Shown piece after piece: positions 27,746 through 36,741 of a stretch of 64,000 bases of DNA. Source of the DNA: Chryseobacterium mulctrae (GTDB lineage: Bacteria; Bacteroidota; Bacteroidia; Flavobacteriales; Weeksellaceae). The notes beneath the pieces are model-generated. The model was not told where the DNA came from, did not search any database, and saw nothing but the letters and a program-made list of their open reading frames with translations. The translations under genes were made by a program, and so were the position numbers. Location of the stretch: positions 1,736,001-1,800,000 of the forward strand of contig NZ_VAJL01000001.1 in assembly GCF_006175945.1 (NCBI RefSeq), given 5' to 3'. Numbering within the stretch: position 1 is the stretch's first letter; each line of letters opens with the position of its first letter.

Positions 27746-28561
27746 TTATTTTGTCAATTTTGTTTTAGGCAAAGAAACTGTTCCCGGATCTTTCCATAAA
27801 CCATCTTTTTCGGCACGCTTTTTCACCGCTTCTGCTCTTTTATTGCTGTCCGGATGCGAATTAAACATTTTCTGAAATCCTGACTGAGCCGTTCCTCCTT
27901 CTGATAATAAAGCTAATTTTTTGAATGCTGTGTAAGCTCCGACAACATTATAATTATTTGCTTTCATAAAATCGTAAGAATACGTATCGGCTTGAGACTC
28001 CTGTTTTTTACTGTGAGAAGCATCCAAAAATTCATTTGCCATTTTCCCAACCTGACTTTCATTTAATGTAGCAATCGTATTTGAGGCTGATGAAGCAGCG
28101 TCTAAAGCTGCAGCTTTCAGATAAGCCGACTTAATAGCATCTTTGGTATCCTGATTTTTAACATGACCAATTTCATGACCAATTACAGCCAATAATTCAT
28201 CATCCGTCATAATATCCATTAAAGAAGAAAAAACACGAACACTGCCATCTGCGCAAGCAAATGCATTGATGTCTTTCACTTTATAAACTTTATAATTCAG
28301 GTTTAAACCATCCTGAGACTTATGCTTTCCAAAAAGTTTATTCAGCCTTACTGTATAAGGATCTTTCGGGCCAGCGATCGGATTATTCTTATCCATATAA
28401 TCAACAGATTCTTTAGATAATTTTATGGCATCTGCATTGGAGAAAGATAAAGCTGAAGCTCCTTTAGATACAACACCCGCTGCTTTTCCAAGATTAATTT
28501 TCTGAGCCTGAACGCCCGAGAAAGCACTTATCAAAAGTGCCGAAATGAAGATTTTTTTCAT
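27746..28561 (-). CDS. Secreted M48-family metalloprotease
   Basis: This 271-aa protein has a signal peptide (MKKIFISALLISAFSGVQAQ) and an M48 peptidase domain with the zinc motif HEIGH at residues 129-133. The third ligand is probably the Glu in SKKQESQADTYSYDF near 188, and the late motif SHPDSNKRAEAVKKRA is present. It is likely periplasmic or outer-membrane associated, like BepA/LoiP-type quality-control proteases. It is a single gene; a terminator lies upstream at 28606-28640. Confidence 0.88.
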   Translation of the reverse strand: MKKIFISALLISAFSGVQAQKINLGKAAGVVSKGASALSFSNADAIKLSKESVDYMDKNNPIAGPKDPYTVRLNKLFGKHKSQDGLNLNYKVYKVKDINAFACADGSVRVFSSLMDIMTDDELLAVIGHEIGHVKNQDTKDAIKSAYLKAAALDAASSASNTIATLNESQVGKMANEFLDASHSKKQESQADTYSYDFMKANNYNVVGAYTAFKKLALLSEGGTAQSGFQKMFNSHPDSNKRAEAVKKRAEKDGLWKDPGTVSLPKTKLTK

Positions 28562-28605
28562 ATTAAATAATTTGTGCTGTGAAGATAATACTTTTCATCA
28601 AAATA

Positions 28606-28640
28606 AAATCCTTTTCCGGAGAGATACCGAAAAAGGATTT
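28606..28640 (-). terminator. Hairpin terminator after the ferritin-like gene
   Basis: AAATCCTTTTCCGG pairs with CCGAAAAAGGATTT with one mismatch. Read on the minus strand it is followed by TATTTTG. It separates the ferritin-like pair from the M48 protease gene. Confidence 0.7.
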
Positions 28641-28662
28641 TTAATATTAAAAAAGAAATTAT

Positions 28663-29478
28663 TTATACAATAAACAGACCTGCAATTGCTGCAGCATCTG
28701 AACCGCTAAGAACCTCATCATAAGCTGCAGATCCGGCCGCTGCTCCAAAAGCAGTTGCAGTATTAAATCCAGCTTGTAGTGTAACACCTTCTCCTGCGTA
28801 GACTGGATTTGTTGCAGGAGGCATACTTCCGCCATCTGCCAATTCTATCCAACCTTTATTGGCACGCATTCTTCGCACCTGAGAAGCATGTCTCGCTTCT
28901 ACAGAGTGGATTTGTAAAGCAGCCTGAAGAACCGCCTTGTTAGACATCACATTTCCTGCTTGTCCTTTATAAGCTCTTACTCCTGTATCTTCAAAAGCTT
29001 GCGCCAAAATCAAAAACTGTTGGTAATTGGTAAATGGTGTAAAGTTTCCTCCGGCTGTAAAATCGAAGGTAGGTTTTGCTCCCGGTGTTTCTCCTAAAGA
29101 AGTTAATGTTGCTTTTAAAAACGCAACGTGAGCTGCCTCATGTTTAGAAATCTGCATAAAAACAGTACGGTCTGCTGTAGGAATTAAAGTTCCGGTGTTG
29201 AGACCTATTCTGTAATATTCATCTTCTAAATATTCCAAAGTTAATGCTAACTGAAGAGCATCTGTTAAAGCGCTTTTCATCGATGTTCCGGGAACATTAT
29301 CGTTAAAAGTTTCTGCTTTTGCAGTAGTTGTCATTAAACCGGCTAAACCCAATGGTAAAGCTGCAACTGCGGCTTTCTTTCCAAATGCTGAAATGTCTGA
29401 AAGCGAACCTGATCTAGACGTTTGTCTTGTAAAAAAAGAATCGTCTGAAAGTTTATCTAGTAATTTAAGAATATTCAT
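28663..29478 (-). CDS. Exported ferritin-like domain protein
   Basis: This 271-aa protein has a probable export signal (hydrophobic AAVAALPLGLAGLMTTTAKA at residues 35-54 after a basic stretch) and a ferritin-like four-helix domain. Candidate metal ligands are Glu/His pairs in TLEYLEDEYYRIGL near residue 83, ISKHEAAHVAFLKA near 111, LAQAFEDTGVRAYKG near 158 and IHSVEARHASQVRRMRA near 190. It belongs with the PF13668 ferritin-like / desiccation-related group. The upstream neighbour, 19 bp away, is a paralogue. The function is unknown: iron or peroxide handling, or a structural role, are options. Confidence 0.8.
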   Translation of the reverse strand: MNILKLLDKLSDDSFFTRQTSRSGSLSDISAFGKKAAVAALPLGLAGLMTTTAKAETFNDNVPGTSMKSALTDALQLALTLEYLEDEYYRIGLNTGTLIPTADRTVFMQISKHEAAHVAFLKATLTSLGETPGAKPTFDFTAGGNFTPFTNYQQFLILAQAFEDTGVRAYKGQAGNVMSNKAVLQAALQIHSVEARHASQVRRMRANKGWIELADGGSMPPATNPVYAGEGVTLQAGFNTATAFGAAAGSAAYDEVLSGSDAAAIAGLFIV

Positions 29479-29497
29479 AATAATAGATTTAATTTGA

Positions 29498-30208
29498 TTA
29501 GTTGATAACTTGTTCTTTCCAAGTGAATGGAGTTTTTATAAATCCTCCGGCTGCCATTACGATATCCTTTGGTTCTTTGGCAACATCAAGCCCGTTTGCA
29601 TTGATGACATCATCTCCTGAAAATGCTGCAGTTCCCGGATTGATTAAATCTCTAATCGCTGAAGCATGTCTTGCTTCCACTGAAACTATTTTTCCAGCAA
29701 TCACCAAATAAGCAGGGTTTGTAATATATTTTCCAGCTGCATTATATGCTGCAACACCCGTATCTTCTAAAGCTTTCGCTGTAGCCAAAACTGAGTTTCT
29801 ATCATTAAAATTCACGTTCGAATACTGAAATTCCAAAGTGGGTAAAACATTATTCGTTACGCCAGAAATGGCCGCTTTGAAAAAGTCACGGTGTATAACT
29901 TCGTGATGATAAAGATCGGTAAGAACTTCTTTTTCGGCATTTGAAATTCCGGAATAGAAATTATTAACGACTTTGGTGTAAAAATCTGCTTCTAACTGTT
30001 CAAGTGCGTACGCATAATTGAGAACACCTACATCACCAGATCCCAAATCAAATATTTTGTTAGGTTCCATGTATTCGAAATCGTCGTCATCGCAGCCTAT
30101 CAAAGTAAGGCCGGCAACGGCAATACCAATGCCGCTCAGTTTTAGAAAGTTTCTTCTGCCGGTATCCAGAGTTGCTCCCTGGTTAGAAACTTGAATTGGT
30201 TTTTTCAT
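29498..30208 (-). CDS. Tat-exported ferritin-like lipoprotein
   Basis: This 236-aa paralogue of the next gene has a twin-arginine signal (GRRNFLKLSGIGI, RR at residues 18-19) ending in a lipobox LIGC with Cys39, followed by Asp residues. A Tat lipoprotein signal is implied, which fits a protein that folds around a metal before export. Ferritin-like helices carry NYAYALEQLEADFYTKVV near 65, LYHHEVIHRDFFKAAI near 96, ATAKALEDTGVAAYNA near 144 and VSVEARHASAIRDLI near 173. It heads a two-gene operon. The role is unknown. Confidence 0.82.
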   Translation of the reverse strand: MKKPIQVSNQGATLDTGRRNFLKLSGIGIAVAGLTLIGCDDDDFEYMEPNKIFDLGSGDVGVLNYAYALEQLEADFYTKVVNNFYSGISNAEKEVLTDLYHHEVIHRDFFKAAISGVTNNVLPTLEFQYSNVNFNDRNSVLATAKALEDTGVAAYNAAGKYITNPAYLVIAGKIVSVEARHASAIRDLINPGTAAFSGDDVINANGLDVAKEPKDIVMAAGGFIKTPFTWKEQVIN

Positions 30209-30411
30209 AATATAATTTTTAAATGGGTTTAATATTTAAAATTACTTACGAGACTCTCAACGCTTTGGTTTTATTAAATTGTAAAAAAAATCAAAATTCA
30301 TTAAAAACTTAATTTTAAAACACTATTTATATTGAAAATAACTCAACATCAAAAGCAAAATGAATTTGAATTTGAGCAGACATTTCAATAGCTTTTAAAA
30401 TAAATTTTACC

Positions 30412-30419
30412 TATTTTTG
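30412..30419 (+). promoter_or_regulatory. Predicted -7 box immediately before recJ
   Basis: TATTTTTG fits TAnnTTTG and ends only 4 nt before the recJ ATG. Transcription from it would start at or inside the start codon, giving a leaderless mRNA. A -33 element is not seen at the right spacing. Confidence 0.4.
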
Positions 30420-30423
30420 TGAC

Positions 30424-32142
30424 ATGAGCCAAAAATGGATTTATAAACCCGAACCTGATGAAGAAATTGTAGATGGATTGAGTTCGTCGCTTGGTTTTGG
30501 AACTTTTGAATCCAAACTATTAGTTCTCAGAGGAATCGACAATTATCAAAAGGCGAGAGAATTTTTCAAACCTAACGTAACCGATATTCACAACCCTTTT
30601 CTGATGGCAGATATGCAAAAAGCAGTAGAACGCATTGCAACAGCTATAGAAAATGGTGAAAAAATCATGGTTTACGGAGATTATGACGTAGACGGAACCA
30701 CTGCGGTTGCGCTGATGTATCTTTACCTCAGAAAAATTGTTCAAAAAAAATATTTAGATTACTATATTCCAGACCGTAATTCTGAAGGATACGGAATTTC
30801 TACCGAAGGTATTGATTTTGCAAAGGAAAATGGCTTTTCGCTTATTATCGCATTAGATTGCGGAATTAAGGCGATTGACATGATTAATTATGCCAAAACC
30901 AAAGACATTGAGTTTATCATCTGTGATCACCATTTACCTGGTGACGAAATTCCAGATGCAACAGCAGTTTTAGACCCAAAAAGGGTTGACTGCAGATATC
31001 CTTTTAAAGAACTTTCAGGATGTGGTGTCGGTTTTAAACTGTGCCAAGGTCTGAATACTATTTATAAAATTCCCGAATCGGAACTGTTTGAACTGACAGA
31101 TCTTCTGGCAATTTCTATTGCTGCAGATATTGTTTCGATGACCGGAGAAAACAGAGTTTTAGCAAAAATGGGACTTAAAATGCTCAGAAAAACCCGAAAT
31201 ATGGGTCTGAGACTTTTAATTCCGGAGGATAAACTTTCTCATTTTGAAATTTCAAATATTGTTTTTGAAATTGCACCAAAAATCAACGCTGCTGGAAGAA
31301 TTTCCCAAGGAAAAGCAGCCGTAGAACTGATGGTTTCAGACAACCTGAAACACGCTCACCAAATCGTAAGCGACATCATGAATCTTAATGATGAAAGGCG
31401 TGAACTCGACATGAACTCTACCCTTTCAGCACTTAATCAAATCATAGAATCACAACAGCAGACAAAGTTCTCAACCATTGTTTACCATCCTGAATGGAAT
31501 AAAGGGGTAATAGGAATTGTTGCTTCAAGACTTACCGAAACTTATTATAAACCTACCTTAGTTTTCACAGACGGAAACAATGGTGAAATGGTAGCTTCGG
31601 CAAGATCGGTTTCAGATTTTGATGTACATGAAGCATTGGATCTTTGCTCGGAATACTTTTTAAAATTTGGAGGACACCACGCTGCAGCAGGACTTTCTAT
31701 GGAGAAATCGAAGTTTGAGGATTTCAAAATTAAATTTGAAAGAATTGTTGGTGAAAAAATAAAAGACCATCAAAAAGAACCGTCAATTACCATAGATGCT
31801 GATGTTGATGTTGATGAAATTAACAGAGATTTTATCAATTTCCACAGAAAACTGGCTCCTTTCGGACCTCACAATATGAAACCTAATTTGGTTTTAAGAA
31901 ATCAGAAGATTTCCGGTTACTTAAAAACGATGGGTAAAGATAATAATCACCTGAAGTTTTATATCAAACAAGAATCTACCGGAAGAAATATAGAATGTAT
32001 TGGTTTTAAACTAGGGCAATTTGCCGATGATTTTAGAACTAAAAATTTCGATATAGCTTTTACGCTAGAAGAAAATCATTGGAAAGGAAATGTAACGCAT
32101 TGCCTGAATATTAAGGATGTTAAGTTTCATGAAGGTCAATAG
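30424..32142 (+). CDS. recJ: Single-stranded-DNA exonuclease RecJ
   Basis: This 572-aa 5'-3' single-strand exonuclease functions in recombination and mismatch repair. DHH phosphoesterase motifs are visible: DYDVDGTT near residue 85, ALDCGIK near 147, CDHHLPGDEIPD near 166, plus the DHHA1 motif GGHHAAAGLS near 418. A C-terminal OB-fold (FGPHNMKPNLVLRNQKISGY) completes the usual architecture. The start at 30424 gives MSQKWIYKPEP, typical of Bacteroidota RecJ. nadD follows after 105 bp. Confidence 0.96.
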   Translation: MSQKWIYKPEPDEEIVDGLSSSLGFGTFESKLLVLRGIDNYQKAREFFKPNVTDIHNPFLMADMQKAVERIATAIENGEKIMVYGDYDVDGTTAVALMYLYLRKIVQKKYLDYYIPDRNSEGYGISTEGIDFAKENGFSLIIALDCGIKAIDMINYAKTKDIEFIICDHHLPGDEIPDATAVLDPKRVDCRYPFKELSGCGVGFKLCQGLNTIYKIPESELFELTDLLAISIAADIVSMTGENRVLAKMGLKMLRKTRNMGLRLLIPEDKLSHFEISNIVFEIAPKINAAGRISQGKAAVELMVSDNLKHAHQIVSDIMNLNDERRELDMNSTLSALNQIIESQQQTKFSTIVYHPEWNKGVIGIVASRLTETYYKPTLVFTDGNNGEMVASARSVSDFDVHEALDLCSEYFLKFGGHHAAAGLSMEKSKFEDFKIKFERIVGEKIKDHQKEPSITIDADVDVDEINRDFINFHRKLAPFGPHNMKPNLVLRNQKISGYLKTMGKDNNHLKFYIKQESTGRNIECIGFKLGQFADDFRTKNFDIAFTLEENHWKGNVTHCLNIKDVKFHEGQ

Positions 32143-32247
32143 TAAATTTTCCTTCGGAAGTGAATACTGAATTCTTAAAAATTAAAAATTTGACAAGTCT
32201 AGCGAATTGACTTGCAAAGCAAAATTGACAATTGACTTATCTACTTA

Positions 32248-32832
32248 ATGAAAAAAATCGGCTTATTTTTCGGATCATTTAACCCAATTCATATTGGGCA
32301 TTTGATATTGGCGAATTATATTCTTGAAAATTCGGATATGAATGAATTGTGGTTTGTGGTGAGTCCGCAAAACCCGTTTAAAGAAAAAAAGTCACTTCTA
32401 AACGATCACAACAGGCTCGATATGGTAGAACTCGCCATCAAAAATTATCCGGATATGCGGGCTTCAAATGTAGAGTTCTCACTTCCTACACCAAGTTATA
32501 CCATCGATACTTTAACCTATCTAAAAGAAAAACATCCTGACTATTCTTTTAGTTTAATTATGGGTGAAGATAATCTTGGAAGTTTACACAAATGGAAAAA
32601 TGTTGATTTATTAATAAAAAATCATCACATTATTGTTTATCCCAGAGTTTTTGAAGGTGACAAAAAAAATTCTGAAAATATAAATAACGAAAATATTTCG
32701 CTTGTGAAAGCACCTGTTATCGAATTATCTGCTACTGAAATTCGTAATATGATAAAACAGGGTAAAAACGTAAGACCGATGCTTCCGCCGGAAGTTTTTG
32801 AATATTTGGATGGAAGTAGTTTTTATAAGTAG
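32248..32832 (+). CDS. nadD: Nicotinate-nucleotide adenylyltransferase
   Basis: This 194-aa enzyme adenylates nicotinic acid mononucleotide in NAD synthesis. It shows the nucleotidyltransferase motif GLFFGSFNPIHIGHL with HxGH at the N-terminus, VSPQNPFKEKKSLL near residue 38, TYLKEKHPDYSFSLIMGEDN near 90 and the late ELSATEIRNMIKQGK (SxTxxR-like) near 158. The start is ATG at 32248. It lies 105 bp after recJ, across a spacer with AATTGAC-type repeats, so shared transcription is uncertain. Confidence 0.95.
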   Translation: MKKIGLFFGSFNPIHIGHLILANYILENSDMNELWFVVSPQNPFKEKKSLLNDHNRLDMVELAIKNYPDMRASNVEFSLPTPSYTIDTLTYLKEKHPDYSFSLIMGEDNLGSLHKWKNVDLLIKNHHIIVYPRVFEGDKKNSENINNENISLVKAPVIELSATEIRNMIKQGKNVRPMLPPEVFEYLDGSSFYK

Positions 32833-32858
32833 AAGTTAGAAGTTAGAAGTTAGAAGTT
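32831..32858. repeat. Four tandem copies of AGAAGTT
   Basis: A 7-bp unit is repeated four times without change immediately after, and overlapping by two bases, the nadD stop codon. It fills most of the 43-bp gap to the DUF3817 gene. Such short tandem repeats are prone to copy-number change. Confidence 0.8.
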
Positions 32859-32875
32859 AGGCAAAATTAAATACA

Positions 32876-33214
32876 ATGGAATTTCTCGAAAATTTTTTCG
32901 CAAAATATGGTCAGGAAAAAGTCATCAAATGGTTTAAACAAATCTGTTTGGCTGAAGCTGTTTCTTGGTTTTTCCTTTTTACTGCAATGATTTGGATTCG
33001 GGTTGACCCTGAAGGTATTTTACCTATTGTGTACATCAGTACAATTGGAAGTATTCATGGACTATTTTTTACGCTTTATCTTCTATTTCTTCCTGCTACC
33101 AGAAAAATATACAATTGGGATGATGAAGATTCTGTTTTTGCTTTGATAGCTGCCTTTTTCCCTTTTGCCACGATCTGGATTGACAAAAAACTGGCGCGTT
33201 TCGATAGAGAATAA
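32876..33214 (+). CDS. DUF3817 small integral-membrane protein
   Basis: This 112-aa protein has three hydrophobic segments: about residues 22-43 (AEAVSWFFLFTAMIW), 52-76 (GSIHGLFFTLYLLFLP) and 84-102. The pattern and the GSIHG turn match the DUF3817 family. It lies 43 bp after nadD and may be read from the same transcript. The function is unknown. Confidence 0.78.
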   Translation: MEFLENFFAKYGQEKVIKWFKQICLAEAVSWFFLFTAMIWIRVDPEGILPIVYISTIGSIHGLFFTLYLLFLPATRKIYNWDDEDSVFALIAAFFPFATIWIDKKLARFDRE

Positions 33215-33372
33215 TAAAATTTTAAAAAAAACTTACCCTTACTGTAACAAATATACTGTTATAGTTGTCTTATTATGTAGAAACTTAAAATTCTACAAAT
33301 TCCAATAATAAATTTTAATCACTACTAATCAAACACTTAAATTAAAAATAAAAACATTTATACTACTTTGTA

Positions 33373-33404
33373 TTGCATGATACTAAATTTATTATATATC
33401 TTTG
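33373..33404 (+). promoter_or_regulatory. Predicted promoter of the outer-membrane receptor gene
   Basis: TTG at 33373-33375 and TATCTTTG at 33397-33404 are 21 nt apart, a good Bacteroidota -33/-7 pair. The -7 ends 49 nt upstream of the ATG, so a leader of about 43 nt is expected. Confidence 0.7.
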
Positions 33405-33453
33405 CAATGTAAAATAATAACAGATACAAGCATCTAAACTAAAAAATATAATT

Positions 33454-35769
33454 ATGAAAACTCAAATATTCATCGCAGCACTTTTCTTAAGCGGATTTAC
33501 TTTTGCCCAGGAAAAAAAAACAGACACAGTAAAAACTCAAAAAATAGAAGAAGTTGTTTTGACAAAGCAAGTTTTTAAAAAGCAAAGCGACCGTTTTGTA
33601 TATGATGTAGCTGCGTCTCCTGTAGCCAAAGGAAACACAACTTTCGATCTATTGAGACAGACTCCCCTACTTTCGACAACAGATGATAAAACATTAAAAA
33701 TTGTAGGAAAAAATAATGCACTAATCTACATCAATGGTAGAAAAACCAATATGGATGCTGAATCTGTTACTCAGTTTTTAAAAAATACTCCCGCAGAAAA
33801 TATTCAGAAAATTGAAGTAATTACTGTTCCTGGAAGTGAGTTTCAAGTAGAAGCTTCAGATGGAATTATCAATATTATTCTTAAAAAGAAAATGAGCGAC
33901 GGTCTGAATGGAAACATGAGAATGTCTAATTCTCAAAACAAATACAATGGCAGTTCTGCAAGTTTTTCGGCTAACTACAGAAAAGATAAGTTGGGAATCA
34001 GTGCCAATTTATACGGCGGAAACAATATTGACGCTCAACATTATATTCTGAGAAACGGAAATGATCTATCTTCAAATGAATCTACAGGAAACATTGATGA
34101 TCCGAATCAATACATTGGTGGTTATCTGAATTTTGATTATCAGTTGACAGAAAAAAGCAACCTTGCTCTATCCTGGAATTCAAATGCTAATAAAAGTTAT
34201 AATTCTACGGTCAATTTATTTAATACCATCCGCGCATTTGATGAAGACACTCAATCTTTTAAGACCAATTATACCAATTCTAAAAATAAAGAAGATGCAC
34301 GTTCTTACAATAATTCGGTTAACTTAAATTATGAATTAAAAACGGATTCATTGGGAAGCAAACTAAATGTAAATGCGGCTTATCTTAATTACAAAAGATT
34401 TCAGTTTACAGACAACAAAACATTTGCCGCAGATCCTTCAGGAAATAATACACAATTAAAACCCAACCAGACAATTACTCAAAATCTACCGCAGATCATC
34501 AATAATTTTTCTAGTACTGTAGATTATATTCAAAAGTTTAAGAATGATTTCACGGTTGCTATTGGTGGAAATTTTAATAAAACAAAAACAGATAACGATA
34601 CAAAAAACACAACCACAGTTTATGATATTGACGGAAATATTGCAGAATTATTTGATTCAAACGGAAATACTATTGACAACCCAAAATATGAACCTAATCA
34701 CTTCATTTATGATGAAAATATCTATGGTGCTTATTTAACATTGGAGAAAAAGTTCTCTGATAAACTTTCAGGGAAAATTGGTACCCGATACGAAATTACC
34801 AACAGCTTGGGAACTTCAGACAATGCTACTGAAGAATACAGAAAGATTGAAAGAAATTATAATAATTTACTTCCGTATCTGAGCGTTAATTATGCTATTA
34901 ATGATAAAAATAATATATCGTATGCATTTTCGAGCAGAATGAGAAGACCTAGTTTTTGGGAGCTTAATCCTGTAAGAAATATTTTGACTGAGACCAATTA
35001 TACTCAAAACAACCCTTTTGTTAAGGCTTCGTCAACCTATAACCAGGAACTGACCTACATGTTCAAAAATTCTTACTTTTTGATCTTAAATCACTCCTTC
35101 TTCAAAGATGTAATTACTCAGGTTCCATTACAAGGCTATGCAAAATCGATGGATGGTAAAATCACCAAGCAAAACGTGCTTCGCTACATCAGAACAAATT
35201 TTGGTGACAAACAGGAAATGTCTGCAATGTTGGGAATGAATAAAACATTTTTTAATCAATATCTGACGATGAATTTCAATGTTGGAGTACAGCACAACGT
35301 TAACAATGGTTCTTTGGCTGTAGATCCTACGAATGGTGATATTTTTCTTGATAAAGAGGGAAACCAAATTGTGTACAGTAATAATATAAGATCTACAAGT
35401 ATCTTGATTCAAACCAATAACACTATTCGTTTAGATAAAAAGAAAACCTGGTTTTTGGGCGTAAACTATTTCTTTGTAGATAAACAGCAAATCGAATTGG
35501 GAATGCTTAAGAATCTTTCAAGCCTTGATGTAAGTTTAAAGAAAAACTGGAACGACTGGACTTTTGCTTTAAATCTAAATGATGTTTTAAGAACAAACAT
35601 CGTAGAAATTGAAGATTATCAAGCCAACGGAAATTACAACTATGTAAGAAACGACCAATTCAGAAGAGGCGGAACATTCAGTATTACGTACAACTTCGGA
35701 AACCAAAAAGTAAAAAAAGTAAGAAACATAGAAGGCGCATCAGATGCGATTAAAAGCAGAACACGTTAA
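33454..35769 (+). CDS. TonB-plug outer-membrane beta-barrel receptor
   Basis: This 771-aa protein has a signal peptide (FLSGFTFAQ), a short linker, a TonB-dependent plug-like domain (IEEVVLTKQVF near residue 31; NALIYINGRKTNMDAESV near 89; IQKIEVITVPGSEFQVEA near 117; GIINIILKKK near 138) and a large C-terminal barrel rich in aromatic beta-strands (OMP_b-brl_3 type). The N-terminal carboxypeptidase-D-like domain common in SusC proteins is missing and no SusD gene is adjacent, so polysaccharide uptake is unlikely. It could take up a metal complex, peptide or other small ligand, but no specificity can be read. It is a single gene bounded by its own promoter and terminator. Confidence 0.87.
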   Translation: MKTQIFIAALFLSGFTFAQEKKTDTVKTQKIEEVVLTKQVFKKQSDRFVYDVAASPVAKGNTTFDLLRQTPLLSTTDDKTLKIVGKNNALIYINGRKTNMDAESVTQFLKNTPAENIQKIEVITVPGSEFQVEASDGIINIILKKKMSDGLNGNMRMSNSQNKYNGSSASFSANYRKDKLGISANLYGGNNIDAQHYILRNGNDLSSNESTGNIDDPNQYIGGYLNFDYQLTEKSNLALSWNSNANKSYNSTVNLFNTIRAFDEDTQSFKTNYTNSKNKEDARSYNNSVNLNYELKTDSLGSKLNVNAAYLNYKRFQFTDNKTFAADPSGNNTQLKPNQTITQNLPQIINNFSSTVDYIQKFKNDFTVAIGGNFNKTKTDNDTKNTTTVYDIDGNIAELFDSNGNTIDNPKYEPNHFIYDENIYGAYLTLEKKFSDKLSGKIGTRYEITNSLGTSDNATEEYRKIERNYNNLLPYLSVNYAINDKNNISYAFSSRMRRPSFWELNPVRNILTETNYTQNNPFVKASSTYNQELTYMFKNSYFLILNHSFFKDVITQVPLQGYAKSMDGKITKQNVLRYIRTNFGDKQEMSAMLGMNKTFFNQYLTMNFNVGVQHNVNNGSLAVDPTNGDIFLDKEGNQIVYSNNIRSTSILIQTNNTIRLDKKKTWFLGVNYFFVDKQQIELGMLKNLSSLDVSLKKNWNDWTFALNLNDVLRTNIVEIEDYQANGNYNYVRNDQFRRGGTFSITYNFGNQKVKKVRNIEGASDAIKSRTR

Positions 35770-35799
35770 CATTCAATCTTCATATATTTTATTTTGTAA

Positions 35800-35827
35800 G
35801 AAACCCATCAAGAAATTGGTGGGTTTC
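35800..35827 (+). terminator. Hairpin terminator after the receptor gene
   Basis: GAAACCCA pairs with TGGGTTTC, with TCA/TTGG partly extending the stem. It is followed by a T-rich tail (GTTTATATTT). It lies 30 bp after the receptor stop and directly before the esterase start. Confidence 0.65.
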
Positions 35828-35843
35828 GTTTATATTTATGATT

Positions 35844-36698
35844 ATGAAAAAAAATCTGATAATTTTATTTTTAGTTTTAATTCTTTTTAGCTGTAAAGAA
35901 AAAACAATAAATATCAGTAAAGACATTACTTTCGATAAACAAATGAATGTCTCTTACGGAAATGATTCTGAACAAAAATTAGATTTATATATTCCCAAAA
36001 ACACTCAACAAAATAAAAATTTATTTATCATCATTCATGGTGGAGGTTGGAAAGCAGGAAATAAATCTCAGCTTACTTATTTCATTTTGTCGATGATGGA
36101 GAAATTCCCCAAAAGTGTTTTTGCAAACATTAATTACAGATTAGCTTCTGAAAATCGTTTCGGAATTCCAAATCAGACAGACGATATTAATAGAGTAATT
36201 TTATTTTTAGAAAAAACATTGAAATACAAACCCAATATTATTCTTCTCGGAAACAGTGCGGGTGGTCATTTATCAATGCTTTATTCATATAAATCTGATG
36301 GTAAAGCCAATATAAAAGCAGTAATAAATATCGTTGGTCCAGCCGATTTATCAGATCCAAGTTTTAAAAATTATTATGATTATTCATTTGTCGAAAATCA
36401 TTTGGTTGATCCAACTCTACTTTCTAAAGGAATTTCTATGGAAAATTTTGCAAGCCCAGTTTATTGGATTAATAAAACGTCTCCACCAACCATTTCTTTT
36501 TACGGAAATAATGACACTGTAATTCCATTATCACAAAAAAATATTTTAGACTCAACTTTAAACAAAAACGGAATTTTTAATCAATCTTTCGAATTTACAG
36601 GTGGGCATCTTGATTGGGTGAATGAGAGAAATGCTCCATTTGTAATCAATTCGATTAGTGAATTTTTAAAGCAAATTGACAAAAATAAAACGCCTTGA
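35844..36698 (+). CDS. Lipoprotein alpha/beta-hydrolase (esterase-like)
   Basis: This 284-aa protein has a lipoprotein signal (MKKNLIILFLVLILFSC, lipid Cys17) and a BD-FAE / carboxylesterase-like alpha/beta hydrolase domain. Features are the oxyanion-hole region IIHGGGWKAGNK near residue 65, nucleophile motif GNSAGGHLSML near 133, Asp in FYGNNDTVIPL near 218 and His in FTGGHLDWVNE near 252. It is probably anchored to the cell surface or periplasm and cleaves an ester, possibly acetyl groups of polysaccharide. An ATG two codons upstream is an alternative start. It is convergent with the GH43-like gene. Confidence 0.84.
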   Translation: MKKNLIILFLVLILFSCKEKTINISKDITFDKQMNVSYGNDSEQKLDLYIPKNTQQNKNLFIIIHGGGWKAGNKSQLTYFILSMMEKFPKSVFANINYRLASENRFGIPNQTDDINRVILFLEKTLKYKPNIILLGNSAGGHLSMLYSYKSDGKANIKAVINIVGPADLSDPSFKNYYDYSFVENHLVDPTLLSKGISMENFASPVYWINKTSPPTISFYGNNDTVIPLSQKNILDSTLNKNGIFNQSFEFTGGHLDWVNERNAPFVINSISEFLKQIDKNKTP

Positions 36699-36713
36699 AA
36701 AATTTCAAAGCGT
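36690..36713. terminator. Bidirectional terminator overlapping a stop codon
   Basis: ACGCCTTGAAA pairs with TTTCAAAGCGT. The esterase stop codon TGA at 36696-36698 lies inside the stem. On the minus strand it is followed by TTTTATTTTT and serves the GH43-like gene. Confidence 0.7.
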
Positions 36714-36741
36714 CTTATTATTTAATTAAATATTTTAATGA

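Noticed and set aside
32831..32858. CRISPR-like array at the AGAAGTT repeats
   Set aside because: The unit is only 7 bp, without spacers; it is a simple tandem repeat. No CRISPR array or cas gene was seen in the window.
33454..35769. SusC-type polysaccharide-uptake receptor
   Set aside because: There is no SusD neighbour, no carboxypeptidase-like N-terminal domain and the length is too short for SusC.
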